Shown one piece after another: positions 17,701 through 26,506 of a DNA stretch of 64,000 nt. The stretch comes from an uncultured Porphyromonadaceae bacterium (GTDB lineage: Bacteria > Bacteroidota > Bacteroidia > Bacteroidales > Muribaculaceae), in assembly GCA_900555715.1 (NCBI GenBank), contig USMC01000007.1, positions 16,887 to 80,886 on the forward strand, written 5' to 3'. The notes under the pieces are model-generated. The model was not told the origin of the DNA. It made no database searches and was given only the letters and a program-made list of their open reading frames with translations. The position numbers and the translations under genes are program-made. Position 1 is the stretch's first letter. Every line of letters begins with the position of its first letter.

Positions 17701-19307
17701 CCCGATTTGTTTTCTTTCGAGAAATAGAGCATGTGGCCTTTGTCGTCTCTGAAGAGTTTGTGCGCGCCCATGACAAGGCGGTAGTTTGCGGCAAGCATTT
17801 CGGCATACTTGACATTGCCGGCTGCGAGAGCGTCGTCATATATTTTTTTGTCGAGCTCGCGGCAGCGCTTCATCAGGCTGCTGTAGTCGCGGTTGAATTC
17901 GTCGAAAGCCTGGAAGATGGTCTTGCCGTCGCGGGCGTAGTATGCTTTGTATTTCTTGTGCATATATTCCATGTCGTAGACTTCGTCGTAGCCTATGAGC
18001 ATGTAGTCGCGTGCCTCGGTGATATTTCCGAGATCGTTGGCGAATGCCAGCGAAGGCATCGTGACATGGCTGGTGCTGCGGACAGTACCTTTGGCGCTCT
18101 CGGGGAGCTTGCCTGTCTCTACGAAAACACGCTCGGCATCGAGAGGATTGGCAATGGCAATCTCGCCGTTGATGGCGGGAATATAGAGATAGCCCCAGTC
18201 GATAGTGATGAGGTCGCCTGTGCGGCCGCAGTAGTTCTGCTCTTCCGAGCCGGATTTGAGATAGCGCACGCCGTTCTCTGTTACGACAGACGACTGCGTG
18301 GGCTGAGTCATCTCATTGACGGTGAACTGCGGCGACGCAGAGAGGTAGAACTGCACATCGTGCTTTCTACCGTCTGCCGACTTCACCTGATATGAGATGA
18401 AATTGATAGGTGTGGAAATGAGGTCGGGGTCGTCGATAAGCATCGGAGCCGTAAAGACAAGATCGAGATTGACAGGTCCGCACGTAAAATTATAATATGT
18501 GCTCGTCGCCATGACATCGCAAGAATTCTGTCGGGCGAGCTCCATGGCGTCGGTCGACTGCAGACGGTTCTCGTAGAGTCCGAAGTCGACGTACGAGCCG
18601 CCGGTTGTATTGTGGCAGTGTGCGGCAATGACATTTTCGCCTTCATGGAGCCACGATTTCTGTGTATCGCTGAGATTTGCCACTTCGCCCTGACGCCATG
18701 TTTCTCCTGTGGAGACGACGCGCTTTCCGTTGATATAAAGTTCGAACACATCGTCGTGCGAATACTGTATGGCAAGATTTTTCTTGAGGTCGTCGGCGGT
18801 GACGCTGACGGTGCGGCGCACATATATATCTTTATTTTCGCCTGTCCAGGAGTTTTTAACGTTGGGATATTCGCCCTTCGTACCCCATGCGGCCTGTTCG
18901 GTGCTCCATGAGCTGTCATCGAAGCCGGGCTGAGCCCATGCAGTGCCTGTCGTGGGTGTGTAGCTGACACGACCGGACCATTCTGTGCCGTCAACCGTCA
19001 TTCCGGCTATGGGAACAAGAACGCTCGCACGCTGCGGTCCCATAAAACGATATGCTGTTCCGTCGACGCGCAGGATACCGTTAAGCGCTTTCTCATGCTC
19101 GCTCCAGTGACGTGTAGGACCGTCGTTGAGCGAATCGTAGTTCGACCAGATTGAGAAAAACGGATCGTTGATGAGCAGCGGCACCGATGGCGGACGGAGT
19201 TCACTGGTTTTATATGGAACGAAGTCGGATGCCTTTGGTGTGGCGGCGCTGAGCGACACCGACGAGGCAGCTATGACAATTGTAAGAAGCGATTTGAAGC
19301 GTCTCAT
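14793..19307 (-). CDS. Two-enzyme fusion: DUF4965/DUF1793 module plus GH2 module
   Basis: 1504 residues with a signal peptide (about 1-22). Residues about 25-850 repeat the whole architecture of the neighbouring 830-residue protein (RPPSVPLLINDPFFSIWS start; sandwich insert with VRRTVSV and YINGKRV; toroid with CTDDFKGPSEQNTNLSLKAI). After a short linker, residues about 870-1480 form a GH2 enzyme: sugar-binding sandwich (LNGLWDYAI, WYKREITIP), Ig-like domain, and TIM barrel with acid/base Glu1279 in PFNECWGQF and nucleophile Glu1345 in VLGEYGG. The reading frame is unbroken across the junction. It is the first gene of the minus-strand mannan series. GH2 substrate cannot be read; beta-mannoside, beta-galactoside and beta-glucuronide cleavage are all possible. 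Confidence 0.9.
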   Translation of the reverse strand: MRRFKSLLTIVIAASSVSLSAATPKASDFVPYKTSELRPPSVPLLINDPFFSIWSNYDSLNDGPTRHWSEHEKALNGILRVDGTAYRFMGPQRASVLVPIAGMTVDGTEWSGRVSYTPTTGTAWAQPGFDDSSWSTEQAAWGTKGEYPNVKNSWTGENKDIYVRRTVSVTADDLKKNLAIQYSHDDVFELYINGKRVVSTGETWRQGEVANLSDTQKSWLHEGENVIAAHCHNTTGGSYVDFGLYENRLQSTDAMELARQNSCDVMATSTYYNFTCGPVNLDLVFTAPMLIDDPDLISTPINFISYQVKSADGRKHDVQFYLSASPQFTVNEMTQPTQSSVVTENGVRYLKSGSEEQNYCGRTGDLITIDWGYLYIPAINGEIAIANPLDAERVFVETGKLPESAKGTVRSTSHVTMPSLAFANDLGNITEARDYMLIGYDEVYDMEYMHKKYKAYYARDGKTIFQAFDEFNRDYSSLMKRCRELDKKIYDDALAAGNVKYAEMLAANYRLVMGAHKLFRDDKGHMLYFSKENKSGGFVNTVDLTYPECPIYLLYNPELQKGMMLSILDYALTPERRGKNCAAHDLGIYPQANGMHYGDSMPLEESANMIILANAICRLTGDGEWLKPYAKVLRTWAEFCRDNGQNPGNQLCTDDFKGPSEQNTNLSLKAITAVAAYAELAKYIGDDKADSFAGTAKNMALLWEADARDGDHYRMEFHRPGTWSQKYNLVWDRMWGYNNFPAEIVDREVNFYLNHQQKYGLPLDSRDMQTKSDWIFWTASLAPDTDTFLRFSDRHWDYMNETTSRIPLSDFYLADRGTSCNFSGRSVIGGLWIKVLKDRIQPKPSQTAWEPKGNHIKTRWTYDVDSECPLPEYPRPLMVRKDWVNLNGLWDYAITDGAAPSEYEGKILVPYPIESSLSGVMRPLEPGKTLWYKREITIPSSWKGKRVLINFGAVDYDAEVYVNGTTGRQRVASHTGGHTAFSADITSKLTDGKATIYVKVVDSTDERNQPVGKQRRYPNGGGDIFYTSTSGIWQTVWLEPVESTYAESVRITPDVDNSTITFAPEVNDGTGATVTVRLLDGDNVVASKSASAGEDIVLDVAGAKLWSPDSPFLYNVEVEIQKNGKTVDAFDSYAAMRKIGYAKNENGYWRLQLNNKDLFQFGPLDQGYWPDGLLTAPTDEALRYDVEKTKEWGFNMIRKHMKTEPARWYRHCDELGILVWQDMPSTFRSDEGWTTHTWYPEHNCSQDATVEKRYRNEWKEIIDQLYSYPCIVVWTPFNECWGQFKTADIVAYTQSLDNTRLVNPASGGNHYRLGEGTIVDQHTYDQPIRVFEGIFDPSRPLVLGEYGGLGRNIVGHRWFERDAQTYNTYASERAITDAFDRLAGQVRDLAEGYETEAGKISYGAAVYTQTTDVETEVNGLMTYDREIVKFNENRLRSIVGKVTGVYGTSGVEDVVAETTVAGDTIYYNINGLSSSRPFSGFNIVKESDGSTHKMMYSRVNSEEE

Positions 19308-19604
19308 GATTTATGGATTGATTGGTGATTAAATTCCGAAGAATAATATTATTGGAAATTACGATTGCAAAATTAGATGCGCTAAGAATACATCTGCAGG
19401 AACGTTTATTCAAAAAACGGCAATATCTATTCAAAAAATTGCACTTGCTGCATATATGCGTAATTGACAAGAATGTGCTTTTTTTTGAAAAGATTTTACC
19501 CCGACAGCCCTGCACATATATCTAATTTTGCACCGCTTGCCACATAAGACACCTTGAAATAATTATCCTAATATAAACCGAAAAACTAATTTAAATCAGT
19601 CTTT
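19308..19604. promoter_or_regulatory. Divergent promoter region with paired TATTCAAAAAA sites
   Basis: 297 bp between divergent genes. A minus-strand TAATTTTG (-7) is at 19375-19368 for the mannan series and a plus-strand TAATTTTG at 19523-19530 for the 926-residue protein. Two direct copies of TATTCAAAAAA at 19407-19417 and 19429-19439 are 22 bp apart, about two helical turns, on the same face of the DNA, as expected for a dimeric regulator. No clear -33 box is seen for either promoter. Confidence 0.5.
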
Positions 19605-22385
19605 ATGAAAGGAAAACAATTACTTGTTTGCGCAACCTTCATGTCGGCGCTGTCGGCATGGGCTGTGAGCTCGCCTTATCAGGGCAGCGTCGCCGCTACC
19701 GGCTCCTTCTACCTCTATCAGGTAGAGACAGGAAAGTGGCTTGAACCCAACCACAAGAATTTCGACCAATGGACGACCCACGCCGAACTCGACACTCAGG
19801 GTATGGACGTTGAGCTCCGCAAACCCGAAGGTTATGCAGGATTTTCGATTTTCTGCAATTTCACCAACAACGGCAGCCTCAACGGCGCCGATCAGGACCG
19901 TTTCTTCCTCGACCAGCCCGACCGTGACCTCACCGACTGGATTTTCGAACCTGTCACGGTCGACGGCGTTGTAAACGCATACCGCATTTCCGCAAAAGCC
20001 ACTCCCGAAGGCACCGGCGAACGGAGCGCCATCGCTGCCGACATATATATCGGTGCTTCCGACGGCGAACTCTCCGATGCTCCCCAGGACTTCACATGGC
20101 AGCTCGTCACACGCGAGGAACGCCTCCGCGTGATGCAGGAGCAGGTGAAGAACGGTCCCGTAGACGTGTCATGGCTCCTTCCCGGTTTCGATCTGGGACG
20201 CAACGACTTCCGTCGCGACAAGTGGCTGCACAACATAGACAACACACGCGGCGGCAACACAGCCTTCGACGGCGCGCGCGGCTACCCCGTGCAGGAATAC
20301 TGGCACCAGTGCACCGTCACAAAAACCACCAAGCTCGAAGGACTTCCCACCGGTACCTATGAGTTCGCCATCCAGGCATACTACCGCGACACCGAAATAG
20401 AAAGCCAGGACCTCCAGCAGCGCTTCCTCGACGGCACTGAAAATCTGCGTGCCGAATATTTCGCCGGCGCCACAAGAGGCACTGTCATGTCGATTTTCGC
20501 AAACGCAAAAGATGAGCAGACCGACGGCTACAGCTACTTCGCCGAAAAAGCAGGCAAATGGGTTCCCAACAGTGTGGGCGACGCCTGCCGCGCCATGTTC
20601 GACGGAGCTTACATCAACCCCTACATCCAGGTCGGTGTTACCGACGGAACACTCACCGTGGGCTATGAAAAGAATACTTACGACCACCGCGACTGGCTTA
20701 TCTGCAAACGCGTATATCTCCGCTATGTGAGCACAGAGCCCCTCGCCGAAGACCTCACCCCGCTCCGCAACCAGCTCAGCGAGCTCATCGACAAGGCTAA
20801 GGGACTTCCCCAAGTAGCAATCCTCCAGACCGCTATCGCCGATGCCGCAACAGCTCTCGAAACAGCCAGCAGCTCCACCGCGCTCCTCGAGGCATACGCA
20901 GCTCTTGACGAGATATATGTTGTTGTAAACCAGTCGAAAGACCTCATCAACACATATAACGAAGTAATCGCTCTGTCGGATGCCGCAGGTGTCAACAACG
21001 ACAAGGCAAAGACAGTATTCGCCGAGGCCAAGACACGCGACAACTTCAACCGCGCCCTCTACCTCGCACGCGTAGGACGCCTGCGCGCCGCTGCCGTCAC
21101 ACATCCCGACGTATTCCCCGGACAGCCCGCAACAACAGGCGAGTTCTACCTTTATAACGTCGGTCAGAAGCAGTTCCTCACCGGCGGCTCCGACTGGGGC
21201 GCACATGCAGCTCTCGGTCTGCCCGGTACCCTCATAACACTCGAAGCAACCGAAGACGAAGCTGCTGCCGGCACATTCCACGTCAACACCGGTCTCTACA
21301 ACGGCGCAGAAAAGCACTACATGGATTACCGCGGCTACATGGACTGCGCAATGGCAGGTCAGTGGCTCTTCAAAGCTGTTGAAGGCAAGAAAAACGTCTA
21401 CAACATCTTCCAGGCCGACTATCCCGACGTACACGTAGCATGGAATCCTGAAACAAGCGTTAACGAAGGTCATGGCGACGAGACATCGGTATGCACCGAA
21501 AGCCGCAACCTTCAGGCCGACGACCTTGACGCACAGTGGAAACTCGTCACCGCCGCCGAGCGCGACGCCCTTATCGAGACTGCTTCGCTCAATAACCCCG
21601 TCGACCTCACACACCGCATCGGCAACCCGGGCTTCAACCAGCGCGCCGACGAAAGCGTATGGAGCTTCACCAACGCTGTCATCTGGGAACGCGGCGCAAA
21701 CCACAACGACTTCGCAGCCGAATCGTGGAACACCGCTTCCGCAGAAATCAGCCAGAACATCCTCAGCATGCCCGCCGGCGTATACGCGGTATACGTGAAC
21801 GGTTTCTACCGTAACGGACATCACAAGACCGAAACCGAGACAAGAGACGATCAGGAAGTCGAGATTCTCGGTCAGCCCGACACCGACATCGTTTCCTACG
21901 CATTCCTCCAGGCAGGTAATGAACCCGAAGACGACGTAGAACTCCCCAACATCGCCTCGATAAGCGGCAAAGCTCCCGGCCAGGGCGCAGAAGTGACTTC
22001 GAAAGAAGGCGCGAAATTCTACTACCCGCAGTATGTCGACCAGGCTTGCGAATGGTTCCGTCTGGGTCTGTACAGCGTTCATACAGTAATCAATCTTGAA
22101 ACTGCCGGCGACCTCTTCATCGGTGTTGCAAAACCCGAAGGCGAATATCTTGAAAAAGACTGGGTTGTCGCCGACAACTTCCGTATCTTCTACTACGGCA
22201 CCGAAACAACCAAAGAAGAAGTCAAGAACAAAATCGGAGAGACAACTGGCATAGAAGACATCGACGCAACAACCGTACAGCGTCCTGCCGACAACCGCAT
22301 CTTCAACATCCAGGGTATCGAAGTAGAGCGTGCCACAGCACCGGGTCTCTACATCCGCAACGGCAAGAAGTTCATCGTCCGTTAA
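19605..22385 (+). CDS. Secreted two-repeat protein of unknown function (926 aa)
   Basis: I do not recognise a named family. There is a signal peptide (about 1-20, ending AWA). Two related modules start at GSFYLYQVETGKWLEP (about 32) and GEFYLYNVGQKQFLTG (about 510), the pattern of carbohydrate-binding beta-trefoil or lectin-like domains. Each is followed by a sandwich-like segment with tryptophan-rich stretches. Between them, residues about 385-500 are helical and Ala/Leu-rich (FIVAR-like). The end, NRIFNIQGIEVERATAPGLY..KKFIVR, resembles the C-terminal signal of type IX secretion cargo, so surface display is likely. It lies between the mannan series and the HTCS gene and ends in a strong terminator. 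A glycan-binding surface role is inferred. Confidence 0.75.
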   Translation: MKGKQLLVCATFMSALSAWAVSSPYQGSVAATGSFYLYQVETGKWLEPNHKNFDQWTTHAELDTQGMDVELRKPEGYAGFSIFCNFTNNGSLNGADQDRFFLDQPDRDLTDWIFEPVTVDGVVNAYRISAKATPEGTGERSAIAADIYIGASDGELSDAPQDFTWQLVTREERLRVMQEQVKNGPVDVSWLLPGFDLGRNDFRRDKWLHNIDNTRGGNTAFDGARGYPVQEYWHQCTVTKTTKLEGLPTGTYEFAIQAYYRDTEIESQDLQQRFLDGTENLRAEYFAGATRGTVMSIFANAKDEQTDGYSYFAEKAGKWVPNSVGDACRAMFDGAYINPYIQVGVTDGTLTVGYEKNTYDHRDWLICKRVYLRYVSTEPLAEDLTPLRNQLSELIDKAKGLPQVAILQTAIADAATALETASSSTALLEAYAALDEIYVVVNQSKDLINTYNEVIALSDAAGVNNDKAKTVFAEAKTRDNFNRALYLARVGRLRAAAVTHPDVFPGQPATTGEFYLYNVGQKQFLTGGSDWGAHAALGLPGTLITLEATEDEAAAGTFHVNTGLYNGAEKHYMDYRGYMDCAMAGQWLFKAVEGKKNVYNIFQADYPDVHVAWNPETSVNEGHGDETSVCTESRNLQADDLDAQWKLVTAAERDALIETASLNNPVDLTHRIGNPGFNQRADESVWSFTNAVIWERGANHNDFAAESWNTASAEISQNILSMPAGVYAVYVNGFYRNGHHKTETETRDDQEVEILGQPDTDIVSYAFLQAGNEPEDDVELPNIASISGKAPGQGAEVTSKEGAKFYYPQYVDQACEWFRLGLYSVHTVINLETAGDLFIGVAKPEGEYLEKDWVVADNFRIFYYGTETTKEEVKNKIGETTGIEDIDATTVQRPADNRIFNIQGIEVERATAPGLYIRNGKKFIVR

Positions 22386-22405
22386 TCAGTCACCCTGACC
22401 TCACT

Positions 22406-22445
22406 GAGGGCGTGCCAGAATTGCGCTGGCGCGCCCTCTTTTTTT
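22406..22445 (+). terminator. Intrinsic terminator of the 926-residue protein gene
   Basis: A 13-bp stem (22406-22418 with 22426-22438, one G-T pair) and 7-nt loop are followed by seven T residues (22439-22445), a classical Rho-independent terminator 20 bases after the stop. Confidence 0.9.
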
Positions 22446-22481
22446 GTGTCTGATTTTATTTTTAACACTCCGCAGCTTCCT

Positions 22482-22507
22482 GAATATCTGATTATTCAGT
22501 AATTTTG
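22482..22507 (+). promoter_or_regulatory. Promoter of the HTCS gene with shared GAATATCTGA site
   Basis: TAATTTTG at 22500-22507 fits the -7 consensus; it overlaps a possible TTG start at 22505 and so argues for the ATG at 22526. Just upstream, GAATATCTGA at 22482-22491 recurs at 27693-27702 ahead of the SusC operon. Confidence 0.5.
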
Positions 22508-22525
22508 CAAAAAACCGACCATTCC

Positions 22526-25500
22526 ATGTCAAGCACACATTTCCGCACAATAATCCTCGCCGTCGTGTCGGCGCTCGTATGCTGTGTCTCCGCCCATGCA
22601 ATGCGCTGGGGTGACAACTGCAAAATTATCAATACAGACTACGCCATCGGCAAATCATGCCAGTGCGCTCTGCGCGACAGCTATGGCTTCCTGTGGCTTG
22701 GCACAGCCTCGGGCATCTATGCCTTCGACAGCAACGGCAGCCTGCTCTACCCCACTCCGCATCTGACGGCACCGTCGCTGCCCGACGTGACGGCACTCTT
22801 CGAACACGACGGAAATATATGGGCGGGAGCGTCGAACGGTCTGTGGGTCTACGACGTGAAGAGAAATACCAACGCGCGTTTTCCCTTCAGGACAAAGTAC
22901 GGCGTCGCCGTCAGCTCGCCGGTACAGAAGATAATGCAGGTGTCGGACGGCAGGATATGGATTCTGACCTACGGACAGGGACTGTTCATTTTCAACACCA
23001 AGGACAACACGCTCGAACAGAACAGCCGTAACGGTGCCTTCTATTCCGACATGACAGTGGGCGCCAACGGAAACGTATACGCCGTGAGCCTCGACGGAGA
23101 ACTGAAGGTTTTCAACAGCGACGGCGGATTCATCGAATCCATAGCCCTTCCGGAATTTGCCGCCGGACACAACAGCCTCAGAATTGTCGCCGGACCGACG
23201 GAGATAACGATATCGTCCGGAAAGACCATATACACCTATGATGCTCACGACAAACAGCTTACCGTTGAGAATCCTAAAAATCTGACCTCCGGAATAAAGT
23301 CGATGTGCCAGACGTCCGACGGCATTGTCCTCGGCACCGACGAAGGACTGCTGTTCTACGACAGAAACACCGGTTCGGTCACAAGCCTGGCTTCAACAAA
23401 GAACCCACTGCTCCGGAACCACTTGTCCGACGACGATGTGACATGCGTGATGAACGACGCCGACGAAAGCATACTCGTCCTGACAATGATGGGCGGTGTC
23501 AGCCACATTGTCATGCGTCCGCAGCCGGTAGGAATGATTGAACTCGGCACGACAGACGATCCTGTTCCAGCAACGGCAGTGTGCGTGTCGGACGACGGCA
23601 AACACGTGTGGGTAGGCTCCCGCAATGGCGTTGTATGTCTGGACACGCCGTCGCTGACGCCAACTGCTCTCGACATTTCCGGCGTTGACGGCGACGACAT
23701 CACATCCATCGCCGCCAAGGGCGACATACTATGGATAGGAACGGCGTCGAAAGGATGCTTCCGCTACGACCGGAGCACCGGAGCGACGCGGCACTACGTC
23801 TACGACGCCGATGTACCCAACTCGCTGATAAGCAATAAAATCAACAAAATACATATCACAGGAAAAGGCGAAATATTCATTCTTTCCAGCTGGGGAGTGT
23901 GCCGCTACAACGAAGGCGGCGACGATTTCAGCACCTTCGGCGATATCGACAGCCACAAACAGCCGCTCACATTGGCGGAAGACCGCCATGGAAGAATATG
24001 GCTCGTCATGAGCGACGGCTCCATATACACGCGCGAACAGAATGAATCTTTCTTCAGACATTTCATAAGCAAGAACCTGAGCGACAAATCGGTGATTCTC
24101 CTCCATTGCGACCATAGCGGCACTCTCATAGCCGCCGTCAACGACAACAAAGTCTACACCTTCGACGAAGCGGCAGGCGACTTCGTACCGTACAGATTCG
24201 AAGTATCGACAACTTATCCGCTGATTTTCATCGAACGCGACCTTGACGGCAGGCTGTGGCTCGGCGATGCTTCGGGCGCGCTCGCCTCCGTAAACTCCGA
24301 CAAACGCATGGAATATTTCCTGTATAAGGCAAACGCATACTCCGACATCTTCGCCGCCTCCGGCGTGTCAGGTCTGCTGGACGACGGGCGCATTGTCTAC
24401 GGCGACCTGAGCGGTCTGCGCATCTTCAACCCGCGTGAGATGAAATCGTCGGATTCCAGGGCACACACATATCTGTGGACCGTCTTTTTCCCATACATCG
24501 ACAACGGCATCGAAGAACAGCAGCGCCTTGGCGTCGAAGGTATGCTCTGCGACCGCGACACCCTCACGCTGCCTTACAACGACAATACCTTCACACTCAT
24601 GTTCGCCGCCTCGCACGGCGGCAACATGCCGCCCCTGCGTTTCCGCTACCGTCTCGAAGGAGTCGACAAGGAATGGCTCACCATATCCGAGCCCAACGTA
24701 ACATATACGAAACTGCAGCCGGGAACCTACACCCTCAGCATTCTTTCCGAAACAGAACCGGAAGAGACGGCACGCACTCTCACCATCACCGTCGCTCCGC
24801 CATGGTACCGCACCATAACGGCATATATCTTCTATTTCTTCCTCACCGTCGCCTTAGGATGGATGCTGTGGATAGTGATACGGCGCCGCGTGAGAAAACA
24901 CTATCAGAAGCGCATCAACGACATGCGCCTGCAGAAAGAACGCGAGACGTTCGAGGCTAAGATGCAGTTCTTCGTCAATCTCGTCCATGAAATCCGCACG
25001 CCGCTGACTCTCATAAGTCTCCCTCTGGAGCAGATGGCTGAGAACGCGCGCGCCGGAAAGGCAAAGACCGAGGACAACAGGAAACACATCAAGTCGATGC
25101 GCCGCAACGTCAACTACCTCCTCGGCATCGTCAATCAGCTCCTCGATTTCCGCAAAGCACAGTCGGGCTCGGAGGTACAGCTCAAACGCAGCATCACCGA
25201 CATCAACAAGCTCATCTCCGACATAGCCGGGCGATTCGCGCATCCCATGGCGACAGCCGGCAAGACATTCGAGCTCATCATGCCCGACGTTGTCATAAAA
25301 GCAGACGTCGACGTCGACAAAATAGAACGCGTAGTGATGAATATCGTTAGCAACGCCATGAAATATTCCCGCACGAAAGTCGTCCTCGAACTGTGCCCGC
25401 CTGCCGAAGGCGAGTTCGCCATAAAGGTGTCCGACGACGGCACCGGTATTCCCGCCGACGAACGCGAGCGCATCTTCGACACATACTACCAGATAAGTGG

Positions 25501-26506
25501 CGACAACGTAGCCGCCACACTCGGAACAGGTCTCGGACTGGCTTACGCGAAGCTTATCGCCAACGCCCACCACGGAAGTATAACTGTCGACAACAACGCC
25601 ACCGGGGGCGCCACCTTCACCATAATCCTGAACGCCGCCACAACAACGGAAGCCGAACAGCCCGCCAGAGTAGAACTCATCGCCGACAACAGCGAAGAGG
25701 ACACAGAAGATAAACAGGACATCACCATTCTTCTTGTGGACGACAACAAAGAGCTGCTCACCACTGTGTCGGAAGCGCTTTCCCAGAGCTATGGAGTACT
25801 TACGGCAGCCTCCGGCGAAGAGGCGCTCGACATACTCGGCGCCAATCCCGACATAGACTTCATCATAAGCGACTTCATGATGCCCGGAATCAGCGGCGCG
25901 CGCCTGTGCCAGCGCGTGAAGAACGACATACGCTTCTCGCATATTCCCTTCATCATGCTCACCGCCAAGACCGACCGCGAGGCAAAAGAAGAAGGAATGG
26001 AGGCCGGCGTCGACGTCTATGTGGAAAAACCGTTCACCATCAAGCAGATCAAGCTTCAGATAGCCAATATCCTCAAGACAAGGGCTATATTCTATCACCG
26101 CATGCTCTCTGAGCTTCCGCAGCAGGAAGCTATCGCCACAGTGCCGTATATCAACAAACTCGACACCGAATTCCTCGAAACCCTCAACGCCAACATCGCC
26201 GACAACATCTGCGACGAGGAATTCTCCATCGACACCATGGCGGAACGCATGAACATGAGCCGTTCCAGCTTCTACCGCAAGCTCAAGGCTGTCACTGGCA
26301 TGACTCCGGTCGACTATCTCAAGAACTTCCGCCTCGAACATGCGGCACGCCTCCTTCTCGAAGGCGCACGCATAACGGAAGTGGCGCTGATGTCAGGCTT
26401 CACATCATCGTCGTATTTCTCGAAGTGTTTCAAGGCAAAGTACGGGCAGAACCCCAAAGACTACGCAAGCTCGAGACAGTCGTCAGGGATGTCCCAGAAC
26501 GGGTAG
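22526..26506 (+). CDS. Hybrid two-component system sensor-regulator (HTCS)
   Basis: 1326 residues from the ATG at 22526 with a signal peptide (to about 25). The periplasmic part is two seven-bladed propellers built of Reg_prop repeats (YGFLWLGTASGIYAF, KHVWVGSRNGVVCL) and a Y_Y_Y domain (about 670-755). A transmembrane helix lies near 762-785. The cytosolic part is HisKA with His821 in NLVHEIRTPL, HATPase (DDGTGIP, GTGLGLAYAK), a receiver with Asp1116 in IISDFMMPG and Lys in VEKPF, and an AraC-type HTH in the last 100 residues. HTCS proteins bind oligosaccharides and activate nearby PULs. The SusC operon beginning at 27857 and perhaps the mannan series are the likely targets; a 10-mer shared with the PUL promoter region supports this. 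Its end overlaps the converging GH43-like gene by 24 bases. Confidence 0.95.
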   Translation: MSSTHFRTIILAVVSALVCCVSAHAMRWGDNCKIINTDYAIGKSCQCALRDSYGFLWLGTASGIYAFDSNGSLLYPTPHLTAPSLPDVTALFEHDGNIWAGASNGLWVYDVKRNTNARFPFRTKYGVAVSSPVQKIMQVSDGRIWILTYGQGLFIFNTKDNTLEQNSRNGAFYSDMTVGANGNVYAVSLDGELKVFNSDGGFIESIALPEFAAGHNSLRIVAGPTEITISSGKTIYTYDAHDKQLTVENPKNLTSGIKSMCQTSDGIVLGTDEGLLFYDRNTGSVTSLASTKNPLLRNHLSDDDVTCVMNDADESILVLTMMGGVSHIVMRPQPVGMIELGTTDDPVPATAVCVSDDGKHVWVGSRNGVVCLDTPSLTPTALDISGVDGDDITSIAAKGDILWIGTASKGCFRYDRSTGATRHYVYDADVPNSLISNKINKIHITGKGEIFILSSWGVCRYNEGGDDFSTFGDIDSHKQPLTLAEDRHGRIWLVMSDGSIYTREQNESFFRHFISKNLSDKSVILLHCDHSGTLIAAVNDNKVYTFDEAAGDFVPYRFEVSTTYPLIFIERDLDGRLWLGDASGALASVNSDKRMEYFLYKANAYSDIFAASGVSGLLDDGRIVYGDLSGLRIFNPREMKSSDSRAHTYLWTVFFPYIDNGIEEQQRLGVEGMLCDRDTLTLPYNDNTFTLMFAASHGGNMPPLRFRYRLEGVDKEWLTISEPNVTYTKLQPGTYTLSILSETEPEETARTLTITVAPPWYRTITAYIFYFFLTVALGWMLWIVIRRRVRKHYQKRINDMRLQKERETFEAKMQFFVNLVHEIRTPLTLISLPLEQMAENARAGKAKTEDNRKHIKSMRRNVNYLLGIVNQLLDFRKAQSGSEVQLKRSITDINKLISDIAGRFAHPMATAGKTFELIMPDVVIKADVDVDKIERVVMNIVSNAMKYSRTKVVLELCPPAEGEFAIKVSDDGTGIPADERERIFDTYYQISGDNVAATLGTGLGLAYAKLIANAHHGSITVDNNATGGATFTIILNAATTTEAEQPARVELIADNSEEDTEDKQDITILLVDDNKELLTTVSEALSQSYGVLTAASGEEALDILGANPDIDFIISDFMMPGISGARLCQRVKNDIRFSHIPFIMLTAKTDREAKEEGMEAGVDVYVEKPFTIKQIKLQIANILKTRAIFYHRMLSELPQQEAIATVPYINKLDTEFLETLNANIADNICDEEFSIDTMAERMNMSRSSFYRKLKAVTGMTPVDYLKNFRLEHAARLLLEGARITEVALMSGFTSSSYFSKCFKAKYGQNPKDYASSRQSSGMSQNG

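Noticed and set aside
16743..18395. 550-codon plus-strand frame opposite the DUF4965-GH2 gene
   Set aside because: Antisense shadow of a clear enzyme gene, with the same Val/Glu/Ala-rich composition as other shadows.
20169..22082. 637-codon open frame on the minus strand
   Set aside because: It lies wholly antisense to the well-supported 926-residue protein gene; long mirror frames are frequent here because the GC-rich third codon positions suppress stops on the opposite strand. Its translation is low-complexity Val/Cys/Glu-rich without motifs.
22505..22525. TTG start for the HTCS gene
   Set aside because: It overlaps the predicted -7 box and adds MQKTDHS ahead of a normal signal peptide; the ATG at 22526 is better.
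24854..26341. 495-codon minus-strand frame opposite the HTCS kinase part
   Set aside because: The plus strand encodes HisKA, HATPase and receiver motifs in perfect order.
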